Below are positions 1-8,678 of a DNA stretch of 64,000 nucleotides, one piece after another. The number at the start of each line of letters is the position of its first letter. The first letter of the stretch is position 1. Origin of the DNA: Candidatus Gastranaerophilales bacterium (GTDB lineage Bacteria > Cyanobacteriota > Vampirovibrionia > Gastranaerophilales > Gastranaerophilaceae); the NCBI GenBank assembly GCA_017415185.1, contig JAFQHZ010000042.1:56065-120064 (forward strand), in the 5' to 3' direction. A program made the translations under genes and the position numbers. The notes beneath the pieces are model-generated. The model saw nothing but the letters and a program-made list of their open reading frames with translations. It did not search any database and was not told where the DNA came from.

Positions 1-1
1 A

Positions 2-175
2 AGAAAAGATAAAAATTTGTCGCAAAATCAACTTGCAGAATTGTTGGATATTTCTAGAGAACATCTTGCTAAAATTGAAACAGCAAAAAGATGCATTAGC
101 CTTTCTTTATTGTTTAAGTTGTCCGATGTTTTGGGCATAGCAGAAAAGAATTTGTTTGATTTCGAGAACGTTTAA
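2..175 (+). CDS. XRE-family HTH regulator, 3' end only
   Basis: The gene enters from the left edge; 57 codons are visible up to the TAA at 173-175. The translation reads SQNQLAELLDISREHLAKIE, a typical Cro/C1-type helix-turn-helix, and ends in LFDFENV. It resembles the complete 72-residue regulator at 53279, which ends in LFDFE, so the two are probably paralogues. The stop overlaps the stop of the convergent radical SAM gene by a few bases. Target and autoregulation cannot be judged because the 5' part is missing. Confidence 0.8.
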   Translation, partial: RKDKNLSQNQLAELLDISREHLAKIETAKRCISLSLLFKLSDVLGIAEKNLFDFENV

Positions 176-1068
176 TATTTCATCCCTTGTTTTGAATTTC
201 TTTGAAGCAAAATTTTGTCAATCATATTTAAAATTTCAAATCTTCGATTAACCCATTTTGGTTCGATTGTGGTTTCGCTATATCCAGTTCCAGCAATTCT
301 TTCTATTGTTGTTTTGGGGGGAAGAATCTCTAAAATATCGCAAACAAGTTCGCAATATTGCTCCATATTCATTAAATAAAAAGGGTTTTGCTCATAATAT
401 TTTAACAATGGAGAATCGGCTAAAATTGTAAGCATGTGGATTTTTATGCCATCAATTTCAAGTTGCGCTAGTTTACGCGCTGTTTCTAACATCATTGCTT
501 TTGTTTCATTCGGAAAGCCAAGAATAATATGAGCGCAGACTTTAATTCCTCTTTTTCTTGTTTCGATTACTGCTTGTTTAAAACATTCGAAATCATGCCC
601 TCTATTCATCCATTTCAGTGTTTCATTATGTGCGCTTTGAAGCCCATATTCTATCCAAGGGGTTTTATATGTTGAAATTAAATCAAGTTTTTTGTTATCA
701 ACGCAATCGGGGCGTGTTCCAATAGAAATAGACACAATTTTTTCATCAAAAAATACGCTATCATAGATTTCTTTCAACTTTTCAACAGGCGCATAAGTAT
801 TAGAATAGGATTGAAAATATGCAATAAAGGCTTCTGCTTTAAATTGGCGCTCTAAATGTGCCATAGAAGTTATGATTTGTTCTTTTATAGAAGTTTTTGC
901 GCCACAGCGAGAAAAGCTTCCCACTTCGTCACAAAAAATGCAACCGCCAGTTGAAATTGTTCCGTCTCGATTAGGACAATAAAACCCACTATCAAGCGTG
1001 ATTTTATAAACTTTTTTGCCAAAAGTTTCTTTTAAATATTTTGAATATGGATAATATCTTTTTTCCAT
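172..1068 (-). CDS. Radical SAM protein, YtqA/YhcC (TIGR01212) family
   Basis: 298 residues, the usual length for the family. The Fe-S motif has the family's atypical spacing, C31-x11-C43-x2-C46 (start CPNRDG, end GGCIFC), followed by a TIM-barrel radical SAM core with EYGLQS and HIILGFPNE motifs. Members are related to Elp3-like enzymes. Their substrate is not settled, although YhcC has been linked to maturation of other proteins. No Shine-Dalgarno sequence lies before the ATG; instead TATAAT sits at 1075-1080 on the minus strand with exactly 6 nt to the ATG, which suggests a leaderless transcript. Family confident, function not. Confidence 0.88.
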   Translation of the reverse strand: MEKRYYPYSKYLKETFGKKVYKITLDSGFYCPNRDGTISTGGCIFCDEVGSFSRCGAKTSIKEQIITSMAHLERQFKAEAFIAYFQSYSNTYAPVEKLKEIYDSVFFDEKIVSISIGTRPDCVDNKKLDLISTYKTPWIEYGLQSAHNETLKWMNRGHDFECFKQAVIETRKRGIKVCAHIILGFPNETKAMMLETARKLAQLEIDGIKIHMLTILADSPLLKYYEQNPFYLMNMEQYCELVCDILEILPPKTTIERIAGTGYSETTIEPKWVNRRFEILNMIDKILLQRNSKQGMKY

Positions 1069-1133
1069 AAAAATATTATAACCAAAAAATTACCCTTTCT
1101 TCTAATGAAAATGGTTTTAAAAAGAATTATATT

Positions 1134-1214
1134 AAAAAAGGGTCGGGCGTTTCCCATCACCTTATAATAGTGTCTATTGGTGAACCTTGGATGGGTTTAA
1201 TTAAAACCCCGACC
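1134..1214 (-). ncRNA. Structured RNA or elaborate terminator candidate
   Basis: An 81-base block between two minus-strand genes folds into a multi-part stem. The outer 7-bp helix pairs 1141-1147 with 1208-1214 (perfect). The inner helices pair 1153-1156 with 1192-1195, 1157-1161 with 1179-1183, and 1166-1169 with 1175-1178, leaving an 8-nt bulge. On the minus strand the outer helix is followed by six U (1139-1134), so it can act as an intrinsic terminator for the gene at 1217-1795. It is far more complex than the other terminators here, which are simple 6-12 bp hairpins. I do not recognise it as 4.5S, 6S, tmRNA or a riboswitch class. Confidence 0.45.
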
Positions 1215-1216
1215 TT

Positions 1217-1795
1217 TTAAAAAATTAGGTTATAGTATTCAAACAATTGTTCAATTTCTTTTGCTTCAATTGCTTGTTGAATTTTTTCATTAATTGAATT
1301 TAAATCTTTTTCGTTTAATTTTTTTAAATTTTCAGGAAGAACAATTTGGCTAACTTTTGAGCATTCAACAAAGCCTTTGTTTAAAATTAAAAATTGTTTA
1401 TATGTTTCTAAAATTGGCAAATATTTTCCATCAATTTCATAGTTTTTATTTGAATAATATTTTGAATCTTTTGGAAGTTGATTAGAAACAAAATCGATTA
1501 AAAAATTAATTTCTGAAGTATATTCTTCTTCGCTGCATTCTTCGCCAAGAAGCTGGTTTCCTTCAAGTTCTGCATTGTTGAATTGTTTAATATAGCTTGC
1601 CCACATTAAGCAACCTAAATAAAAAGCGATGTTTGTTTTTAAGAAACGTTCAATTTTTCTTAAGGTGTGTGGGAAATTTAATCTTTTCAATTTTAAATCA
1701 GATATTGCACTAAAAGTGTAATATGTATATCCTACTTGTCCAAAAGAATCAATGACAATTGGCGCATAACCAGGGTCGAATTTAACTTTTTTCAT
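1217..1795 (-). CDS. Hypothetical protein, 192 residues
   Basis: No family recognised. It is a soluble-looking, mostly helical protein with N-terminal FDPGYAPIVIDSFGQ and an acidic Glu-rich middle; no signal peptide. The start is set at the second ATG (MKKVKF): GGAG lies 6 nt upstream of it, while the ATG four codons earlier has no ribosome-binding site and itself contributes to that GGAG. It is transcribed away from ftsZ and ends at the structured element described separately. Confidence 0.7.
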   Translation of the reverse strand: MKKVKFDPGYAPIVIDSFGQVGYTYYTFSAISDLKLKRLNFPHTLRKIERFLKTNIAFYLGCLMWASYIKQFNNAELEGNQLLGEECSEEEYTSEINFLIDFVSNQLPKDSKYYSNKNYEIDGKYLPILETYKQFLILNKGFVECSKVSQIVLPENLKKLNEKDLNSINEKIQQAIEAKEIEQLFEYYNLIF

Positions 1796-1898
1796 ATTAT
1801 TCTCCATAAGTTAATTTTAACTTAAATAAAAAAATAGTAACAGTTATTTACAAATTTGAATTTATGTTAAATTTAGCTCATAATTCTAGTAGAAATTC

Positions 1899-1927
1899 TT
1901 TACATGGAAAAGTTTTTTAAATATAGT
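1899..1927 (+). promoter_or_regulatory. Promoter of ftsZ
   Basis: A -35 TTTACA (1899-1904) and -10 TATAGT (1922-1927) are separated by 17 nt. This predicts a leader of about 25-30 nt before the GTG start at 1960. Confidence 0.6.
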
Positions 1928-1959
1928 TAAATTAAAGTAAATATTAAGAGGGCTAGTAA

Positions 1960-3168
1960 GTGGATAAGTTCAAATTAGATAACTACAACAGACAACCTGC
2001 TGAATATCCAAGATATTCATCAAACGCTAATATTAAAGTAGTTGGTGTTGGCGGTGGCGGTGGAAATGCCGTTAATCGAATGATTGCTTCTGGATTAAGC
2101 GGAGTTGAATTTTGGGCAATGAATACGGACGCTCAAGTTCTTGAAATGTCTAGCGCTCAAAAGAAAGTTCAATTAGGTACAAAATTAACAAATGGTCTTG
2201 GTGCTGGCGGAAACCCTTCAGTTGGTGAAAAAGCAGCAGAAGAATCAAGAGAAGATATCACAGTTGCACTTGATAGTGCGGACATGGTTTTTGTAACAGC
2301 TGGTATGGGTGGCGGAACTGGTACTGGTGCTGCTCCTGTTGTTGCTAAAATTGCAAAAGAAATGGGCGCATTAACTATCGGTGTTGTAACAAAACCTTTC
2401 AAATTTGAAGGCAAAAAACGTTTAGCTCAAGCATTAGCTGGTCTTGAAAAATTAAAAGAAAATGTTGATGCTTTAATTGTTATTCCAAACGATAAATTGA
2501 TGGAAGTTGTTGAAAGAAGAACAACTTTTAAAGATGCATTCTCAGTAGTTGACGAAGTTTTATTATGCGGTGTTCAAGGTATTTCAGATATCATCCTTGT
2601 TGGTGGTTTGATTAACGTTGACTTTGCCGATGTTAAAACAATTATGCAATCTTCTGGTAGCGCATTGATGGGTATTGGTAAATCATCAGGTGAAGGAAGA
2701 GCGCTTGAAGCTGCTAAACTTGCAATTGATTCAAAACTTCTTGAAACATCAATTAATGGCGCAACAGGTATCATCATGAATGTTACTGGTGGTCCTGATA
2801 TGACATTATACGAAGTAAACGAAGCAGCAAGCGTTATTCACGATGCAGTTTCTGAAGATGCCGAAGTTATCTTTGGTGCTGTTGTTGATGATAGAATCCA
2901 AGGAGAAATTCAAATCACAATTATTGCAACTGGTTTTGAATTGAAAAACGGTGAAGTTTCTGCTCCTTCAACAACTGCAACAGACAACAAAATGAGCGCA
3001 GCAGGTTTATTTGGTGGATTTAGCTCTACAACAATGGGCGCTGGTTCTTCTTTCCCATTTGGTATGCCTGCAAATAATTCAGAAGAAGTTAAAAGAGATT
3101 CTGCTCCTCAAAGCGGCGGAAGTTCTTTAGATATTCCTGAATTTTTAAATCCAAAAAATAGATTATAA
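1960..3168 (+). CDS. ftsZ: Cell division GTPase FtsZ
   Basis: 402 residues; polymerises into the division ring at midcell. Visible are the nucleotide-binding [13 protein letters not shown] near residue 30, the tubulin signature [10 protein letters not shown] near residue 118, and the T7 synergy loop [12 protein letters not shown] variable linker of about 60 residues follows, ending in a conserved C-terminal peptide ([13 protein letters not shown]) that would bind membrane tethers and regulators. The start is GTG with AAGAGGG 7 nt upstream. It stands alone, without ftsA or mur genes beside it, and has its own promoter and terminator. Confidence 0.98.
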   Translation: MDKFKLDNYNRQPAEYPRYSSNANIKVVGVGGGGGNAVNRMIASGLSGVEFWAMNTDAQVLEMSSAQKKVQLGTKLTNGLGAGGNPSVGEKAAEESREDITVALDSADMVFVTAGMGGGTGTGAAPVVAKIAKEMGALTIGVVTKPFKFEGKKRLAQALAGLEKLKENVDALIVIPNDKLMEVVERRTTFKDAFSVVDEVLLCGVQGISDIILVGGLINVDFADVKTIMQSSGSALMGIGKSSGEGRALEAAKLAIDSKLLETSINGATGIIMNVTGGPDMTLYEVNEAASVIHDAVSEDAEVIFGAVVDDRIQGEIQITIIATGFELKNGEVSAPSTTATDNKMSAAGLFGGFSSTTMGAGSSFPFGMPANNSEEVKRDSAPQSGGSSLDIPEFLNPKNRL

Positions 3169-3185
3169 AAATTAAATAATATAAA

Positions 3186-3213
3186 AAGCTCCGATAACAA
3201 TCGGAGCTTTTTT
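3186..3213 (+). terminator. Bidirectional terminator after ftsZ
   Basis: A 10-bp stem (AAGCTCCGAT / ATCGGAGCTT) with a 4-nt loop and a following T tract. A-rich sequence on the other side lets it also serve the convergent gene at 3212-3472. Confidence 0.85.
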
Positions 3214-3472
3214 ATTGAATAAATTTTTTTAATTCTTCTTCAATTTTTGAAATTTCTTCCATGTTGGAAAATTTAAGAGCTGTTTTAAGCTTTTTCTTTT
3301 TAATAAAATTTTTAATACATTCTTCTTTTGGACAGACATAAACGCTTCTTCCTAATTCTTTTGAATTTGGATTAATTTTAAGTTTGCCGTTTTGAAGTTT
3401 TGTAATTTTAATAAGCTCATTTCTTTCAATGAGCGACAAACAGCCTTGGCATTTTCTTTTAATTTCTTTCAT
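3212..3472 (-). CDS. RnpM/YlxR (DUF448) family RNA-binding protein
   Basis: 86 residues. It has the family hallmarks RKCQGCL near the N-terminus, the central LGRSVYVCP, and a basic IKKKKLKTAL segment. YlxR proteins bind RNA, and RnpM modulates RNase P in Bacillus. The gene usually lies between nusA and infB. Here it is the second gene of a two-gene unit after a DnaQ-like exonuclease, coupled by a TAATG overlap. Confidence 0.85.
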   Translation of the reverse strand: MKEIKRKCQGCLSLIERNELIKITKLQNGKLKINPNSKELGRSVYVCPKEECIKNFIKKKKLKTALKFSNMEEISKIEEELKKFIQ

Positions 3473-4419
3473 TAATTTTTATTTTTATCTGGTTTAACAA
3501 TGCTGAAAGATTTGTTTTCAGAGATTTCTACTCGTGCAGATTTGATTTTTTCTCTTATTTCTTCGTTGACTGCGTTTCCTGCAACCAATCTATCTACAAA
3601 AGCGTTGTTTAATTTAACCGCTTTAGGCAATGCACCAATTTCTTCTAAAACTTCTTTGATTTGTGAAAAATCATAAGAGAAGGTTTTTTTGTGGTTATAG
3701 GTTAAAACTTCACCTGTATTAGACTGTATTTCGCTTCCGCCTCTTTCGAAATAAATTTTGAAAATTGAACGTAAATCTTGAATTTCAGATTGCATTGTGT
3801 TGATTGCGCTTTGCAATCTTAAATATCTTTCAAATAGATATTCAACATGTTCAATTTGAGATAATTGCCAATTATATTTTTGATAGTATAAAGCTTTCAA
3901 TTTTGGATAGCATTTTGCTAATGCCATAGCGTCACCCATGGCTCTATGACGTTTTTTGTTTGAAGCGCCAAAAACAGTTGCCATTGTGTCAAGCCCGCAG
4001 GATTCATATTGCGGATATACTTCTTTAAACATCATTTGAGTATCAACATAATTGTTTTCAAATGGCTTATCGTAAAGTCTTTTTGAAGTTCGATTTAAAA
4101 ATGAATAATCGAAAATTGCGTTATGCGCAACAATTGGCGCATCACCAATGAATTCGAAAATTTTAGGATAAATTTCTTCTTCTGTTGGGGCATCAATTAA
4201 ATCTTCTTCTGAAATTCCATGAACAGCTTGGGAAGATTTTCTTATATGTTGTTTTGCATTGATTAAAGTTTCGAATTTTTCTTTAACTTTGCCATTAACG
4301 AGCTTTACGCCTGCAAATTCGATAATTCTTTCTCTTGTATAATCCAGACCAGTTGTTTCAACGTCGATTATAACTTCAATTTCTTTATTTTCCGCTTTTT
4401 TCTTTGATACTCTTGGCAT
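3472..4419 (-). CDS. DnaQ-like 3'-5' exonuclease (DEDDh, PolC-type)
   Basis: 315 residues. The exonuclease domain covers about residues 14-180, with ExoI VDVETTGLD, ExoII AHNAIFDYSF and ExoIII HRAMGDA, so all four acidic residues and the His of the DEDDh class are present. The domain resembles the PolC/DinG-type exonuclease more than a classical epsilon subunit. The C-terminal 130 residues are helical and unassigned. A good AAAGGAAG precedes the ATG. The gene is translationally coupled to the YlxR gene. Likely proofreading or repair; the partner is unknown. Confidence 0.85.
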   Translation of the reverse strand: MPRVSKKKAENKEIEVIIDVETTGLDYTRERIIEFAGVKLVNGKVKEKFETLINAKQHIRKSSQAVHGISEEDLIDAPTEEEIYPKIFEFIGDAPIVAHNAIFDYSFLNRTSKRLYDKPFENNYVDTQMMFKEVYPQYESCGLDTMATVFGASNKKRHRAMGDAMALAKCYPKLKALYYQKYNWQLSQIEHVEYLFERYLRLQSAINTMQSEIQDLRSIFKIYFERGGSEIQSNTGEVLTYNHKKTFSYDFSQIKEVLEEIGALPKAVKLNNAFVDRLVAGNAVNEEIREKIKSARVEISENKSFSIVKPDKNKN

Positions 4420-4451
4420 TTTTCTTCCTTTAAGAAAATTTTATCATAAAA

Positions 4452-5108
4452 TCATTTTTTTATAAATTCGTTAAGTTTTTCTACGTTATTATTAACATCT
4501 TTGATTTTTTGGGTTGTTTCTCTTTGTTTTGTTTTGATTGTTTCAAATTTTTCTGAAATTCCGCCTTCAATATTATCAAATTCATTTCCAACATTTTTGA
4601 TTTTTTCATCGTTTAGACTTTTTATTTCTGTTAAGAATTTTTGAACGCTTTTTTCGTTTATATTTTTGACATATTTTTCAACCATTTCAATTATGCCAAC
4701 AAGGCTGATGGCTTCGTGTGCAACGTCATTCAGTCTTATTGTGTTTCCTGTTAAAATTCCAACTTCGCAAGAACTATCCGGTGGCATTAATTCGATAGAT
4801 TTTGAACCGCCGAGCCCATAAAATTCAACTCTTGCAAGAGTTCCGTTTGGAATTTCCATTCCTTTTTTTGTAATTAAAATTTGCACATTGACGTGTTTAT
4901 CTTTTGATTTTAAAGCTCGAACATATCCAACATTAATCCCCATAAATCTTACAGGAGAGCCTTTTGTGATTCCATCAATATCTTTAAATTGAATAATATG
5001 CACATTTGGTTCAACAAAAGTTTTGATATATGCATAAATTCCAATGCCAATAGCTGTTAATAAAATCGATATCCAAATTAAAATTTCAATTACTATCGGT
5101 TTTTTCAT
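4452..5108 (-). CDS. MlaD/MCE-domain lipid transport protein
   Basis: 218 residues: one N-terminal membrane anchor (about residues 7-27), then an MCE domain (about 38-115) with DIDGITKGSPVRFMGINVGY and the GLGGSKSIELMPP segment, then a helical tail with coiled-coil potential. MCE proteins sit in the inner membrane facing the periplasm and move lipids between membranes. No MlaE permease or MlaF ATPase is adjacent, so the rest of the system must be elsewhere. TATAAT at 5115-5120 (minus strand) lies 6 nt before the ATG with no Shine-Dalgarno sequence, suggesting a leaderless message. Confidence 0.88.
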   Translation of the reverse strand: MKKPIVIEILIWISILLTAIGIGIYAYIKTFVEPNVHIIQFKDIDGITKGSPVRFMGINVGYVRALKSKDKHVNVQILITKKGMEIPNGTLARVEFYGLGGSKSIELMPPDSSCEVGILTGNTIRLNDVAHEAISLVGIIEMVEKYVKNINEKSVQKFLTEIKSLNDEKIKNVGNEFDNIEGGISEKFETIKTKQRETTQKIKDVNNNVEKLNEFIKK

Positions 5109-5160
5109 AAGATTATTATAGGATAATTAACGATAAGAATAAAGAGTTTATTATAAAATT

Positions 5161-5182
5161 AAAGCTCCCTTTAGGGAGCTTT
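5161..5182 (-). terminator. Terminator of the GH57 gene
   Basis: A perfect 9-bp stem (AAAGCTCCC / GGGAGCTTT) with a 4-nt loop, immediately downstream of the minus-strand gene ending at 5202, followed on that strand by a T-rich stretch. Confidence 0.75.
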
Positions 5183-5201
5183 AAATATGTTTGATTTAAT
5201 C

Positions 5202-6965
5202 TTATGCTTTTTTGTTTATTGCTGCAAATTGCTCAACTCTTCCTTCATAAAGAGGGGCAAGTTTTGTTGATTGTTGTGGAATTAATCCTTCTTCAATTGA
5301 AGAATAAACTCTATAATCAATATCAGCAAAGCAGTTGTCGATTGATTCAATTGCAACAAGCTTTTCTTCATCAATATGACCTGCTTCAATCATATCAGCG
5401 ATACATTCAAATCTTTCAACGTGTTCTCTGAATCTATCAGTAGCGTAATCTTTAGCTTGCCATGTTGTGATTAAGAATGGCCAATCTGAAGATTGAAGAA
5501 GTAATTCTTCTCTTGCTAATTGATTTAGTGCTCTTAGCATTAATTTGTCTTCAGGAACTTTTTCATATTTTGAAACGATATCAACGATACGTTTTTCTGT
5601 TGCATGGATAATTGGCCACATCCATTCTGTTAAATGGTTTTGCCATACCCAGAAGTGTCCGCCTTGACCCCAAGAAGATTCTGGAATTTGGATTGCTTCT
5701 GTTGGTGGATGAGCTTTTAGGTATTCTCCTGCTGTCATCATTTCAACTTCAGGAACGTGTTGATTTAATTTTTTGATTACTTGTTTAATAAATTCAACGC
5801 CTTCAAACCACCAGTGTCCGTATAATTCAGTATCAAATGATACCATAACAAGACCCTCTTTGCCATTTGCTTTTTTGTAGTCATTTAACAAATGATAAAT
5901 TAGATTTGTGTAGTGGTCTGAATTTGAATTTACTTGGTTCATTGCCAATACTGGATCATAGAGCATTTTATCCCCTAGGTCAGTAGTGGAAGAAGTAATT
6001 CTCCAGTAGTGCATGCCAGAGTTGCAATCTTTTCTGTGGAATTCTCTGTAACATCCATCTCCTGGATAGCCATCCGCTGCTGACCATACTTGGAATCCAG
6101 CTCTATCGTTTCTACCCATCACGGCAACTTGTGCATCAGGTAACCAGTATGCGCTGTATGTGTCATATCCGGTTGCCTCTCTTTTTGGTAATGGTATATA
6201 CTCAATATTTCCGTAGACTCCGATATTTCTACGGTTTCCGATAGAGTTTCCACCTTCAATCACATGTGATTCGGTGAAGAAATATTCAATATCATTGTTT
6301 TGAAGAGTTACTTCAATAGATGGTCTCCAATGTTTTTTGCCATCTTTTCCAATGTATTCATAGCCTTGTCTGTATGCACATTCAGGCAACCAACATCCTT
6401 TAGCTTTTTTGCCAAATAAACGTTTAGTTGTGTCTGAACCAACTTTAAATTGTGCATTTAAGTTTGTGTCTGTTGCAAGCAATGGAGAAAAACCATGTGT
6501 TGCACCAGAAGTTGTAATTTCTATGCAACCAAGGTCTTGATATTTTCTGAAGCCTGCGATTAAATCTTTATTAAATTTGTTGATAAATAAATCTTTAATT
6601 CTGTTATACCAATCAAAATAATATTTTGCTAAGTATTTTAAATGTTGAGAATGAGCCACTTCAGGGTCTGGATATCTTTCTAAATCTTCAGCTACTGCTT
6701 TAATTCTAGCGTCAAGATATTCGATGAATCCTTGTTGAAGATGGGCATCGTTTAATTGTTCAGCCAAAATCGGAGTGATTCCAACAGTTAATTTTGCCTT
6801 AATTCCTTCATCGTGTAATTCAGAAATCATGTTTAATAGTGGAACATAAGTTTCTTCCATACATTCATATAAACATTCTTCGCCAAAAGGCCACATACCA
6901 GCCATTCTGTAATATGGCAAGTGTGAATGTAGCATAAAGACAAATTGTCCTACTTTTTGTACCAT
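5202..6965 (-). CDS. GH57 1,4-alpha-glucan branching enzyme (DUF1957 type)
   Basis: 587 residues. The N-terminus VFMLHSHLPYYRMAG is the GH57 conserved region 1. The predicted nucleophile is Glu195 in GCWLPECAYR and the acid/base is Asp378 in VSFDTELYGHWWFEG. A C-terminal helical domain typical of the TK1436-like branching enzymes follows. It would form alpha-1,6 branches on a linear alpha-glucan and so complement the GlgA encoded at 56-58 kb. GGAGG lies 13 nt upstream of the ATG, longer than ideal. The gene is monocistronic. Confidence 0.92.
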   Translation of the reverse strand: MVQKVGQFVFMLHSHLPYYRMAGMWPFGEECLYECMEETYVPLLNMISELHDEGIKAKLTVGITPILAEQLNDAHLQQGFIEYLDARIKAVAEDLERYPDPEVAHSQHLKYLAKYYFDWYNRIKDLFINKFNKDLIAGFRKYQDLGCIEITTSGATHGFSPLLATDTNLNAQFKVGSDTTKRLFGKKAKGCWLPECAYRQGYEYIGKDGKKHWRPSIEVTLQNNDIEYFFTESHVIEGGNSIGNRRNIGVYGNIEYIPLPKREATGYDTYSAYWLPDAQVAVMGRNDRAGFQVWSAADGYPGDGCYREFHRKDCNSGMHYWRITSSTTDLGDKMLYDPVLAMNQVNSNSDHYTNLIYHLLNDYKKANGKEGLVMVSFDTELYGHWWFEGVEFIKQVIKKLNQHVPEVEMMTAGEYLKAHPPTEAIQIPESSWGQGGHFWVWQNHLTEWMWPIIHATEKRIVDIVSKYEKVPEDKLMLRALNQLAREELLLQSSDWPFLITTWQAKDYATDRFREHVERFECIADMIEAGHIDEEKLVAIESIDNCFADIDYRVYSSIEEGLIPQQSTKLAPLYEGRVEQFAAINKKA

Positions 6966-7191
6966 AGTTTTATTATTGCCTCCGACTTTCTATTTTTATA
7001 TTTATACTTCTATTTATACCATAAATTATAATAAAAAATAATCATTTAGAATTAGTACATTTGTATAAATTTACTAAAGTTAATATAGTTACTTAGAAGT
7101 ATATAATTTTATAATGTTTTTTTCATTAACCTAAAGAAAAATCATCCTACTATTTTTTATAGTAAAATATATTTAAAGAAACGAGGTAAAA

Positions 7192-8676
7192 ATGAGAGCA
7201 TATATAAGCGTATCTAATAAAGAAAATATCGAAATTTTGGCAAAAAATTTAATAGATAAAAAATATGAAATTGTATCAACAGGAAATACATTTAAATATT
7301 TAAAAGAAAAAGGCATTAATGTTGTCGAAAGCTCTTCTATAACTGGTTTTAATGAATTATTAGGAGGAAAAGTTAAGTCTTTACATCCTGATATTTTTGC
7401 AGGAATTTTAGCAAACCAAGAAGAAAGACTTGATAAATCAATTAAGGCGTTTGATTTTGTTGTTGTTGATTTATATCCATTTGAACAATATATGGATAAA
7501 AATGTTGATTTAGAAACATTAATTAAAAACATCGATATTGGTGGCGTTGCGTTATTAAGAGCGGCAGCAAAAAACTACGAAAATGTTGTTGTGATTTCAG
7601 ATTCAAATGATTATAAAATTGATTTAGACGAAATTGATGATAAAAAACGCCAAGAATTAGCACTGAAAGCATTTTTGAAAACTTCAAAATATGACTTTTT
7701 AATTAATTCAAAATTATCAAACGAATTTAAAATTAAAAATAATAACAAAGCGTTTTTCTTTAATAAAATTCAAGATTTAAGATATGGCGAAAATCCTCAT
7801 CAACAAGCAAGCTTGTATAACTATAATAAAGAGCTTGATTGGGTTTTGTTAAATGGCAAAGAGCTTTCTTATAACAATATATTAGACACAACTGTTGCGC
7901 TTGAAATTGCTGCTGAATTTTTTGATGTTGCATGTTGCTCTATTGTAAAACACCAAAATCCTTGCGCTGTTGCTTTAGCGCCTAGCGTGGAGGCTGCTTT
8001 TGATAAAGCGCTTGATTCAGACCCAATTAGTCCATTTGGAGGCATTGTTGCCTTTACTCAAGAAGTTAATTTGTCTTTAGCAAGAAAGCTTTCTTCAATG
8101 TTTTTGGAAGTAATTGTTGCTCCAAGTTTTTCTTTTGAAGCGCTTGCTGAGCTTAAAAAGAAAAAGAATTTAAGAGTTATTCAAATGAATACTCCATATT
8201 GCGAGATTTTAAAATTCCAAGAAGAAGAAATTAAGTTGACTCCTTTTGGAGCGTTAATTCAACAAAAAGACAATAAAGATTTAGATGTTAAAACTTTTAA
8301 AGTAATGACAAAGAAAAAACCAGAACAAAGAGAATTGGAAGATATGATTTTTGCTTTTAAAGTTGTAAAACATGTTAAATCTAATGGAATAGTTGTTGCA
8401 AAAGATTTAAGAACAATCGGAATTTGCGGTGGTCAAACAAATAGGGTTGGTGCTGTTGAAGTTGCGCTTGATCGTGTTTGCGATTCAACAAAAGATTCTG
8501 TTGTTGCTTCAGATGGATTTTTCCCTGCAATAGATAATATTCAAATTATGGCTCAAAATAGAGTAAGTGCGGTAATTCAACCAGCTGGAAGCATAAAGGA
8601 TAATGAAGTAATAGAAGCAGCGGACAAATTCGGCATTTCTATGATTTCAACAGGTATTAGACATTTTAAACATTAA
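7192..8676 (+). CDS. purH: Bifunctional AICAR transformylase / IMP cyclohydrolase PurH
   Basis: 494 residues, close to the usual 510. It carries out the last two steps of IMP synthesis. The N-terminal MGS-like cyclohydrolase domain (about 1-190) has GGKVKSLHPDIFAGIL and IDIGGVALLRAAAKN. The C-terminal transformylase has RYGENPHQQASLY, the catalytic-type VKHQNPCAVA and DPISPFGGIVAF. GAGG 7 nt before the ATG supports the start. The transporter gene follows after 2 nt. Confidence 0.97.
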   Translation: MRAYISVSNKENIEILAKNLIDKKYEIVSTGNTFKYLKEKGINVVESSSITGFNELLGGKVKSLHPDIFAGILANQEERLDKSIKAFDFVVVDLYPFEQYMDKNVDLETLIKNIDIGGVALLRAAAKNYENVVVISDSNDYKIDLDEIDDKKRQELALKAFLKTSKYDFLINSKLSNEFKIKNNNKAFFFNKIQDLRYGENPHQQASLYNYNKELDWVLLNGKELSYNNILDTTVALEIAAEFFDVACCSIVKHQNPCAVALAPSVEAAFDKALDSDPISPFGGIVAFTQEVNLSLARKLSSMFLEVIVAPSFSFEALAELKKKKNLRVIQMNTPYCEILKFQEEEIKLTPFGALIQQKDNKDLDVKTFKVMTKKKPEQRELEDMIFAFKVVKHVKSNGIVVAKDLRTIGICGGQTNRVGAVEVALDRVCDSTKDSVVASDGFFPAIDNIQIMAQNRVSAVIQPAGSIKDNEVIEAADKFGISMISTGIRHFKH

Positions 8677-8678
8677 TT

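Noticed and set aside
1134..1214. 4.5S (SRP) RNA gene
   Set aside because: The conserved apical GGAA loop and the AGCAG segment are absent on both strands.
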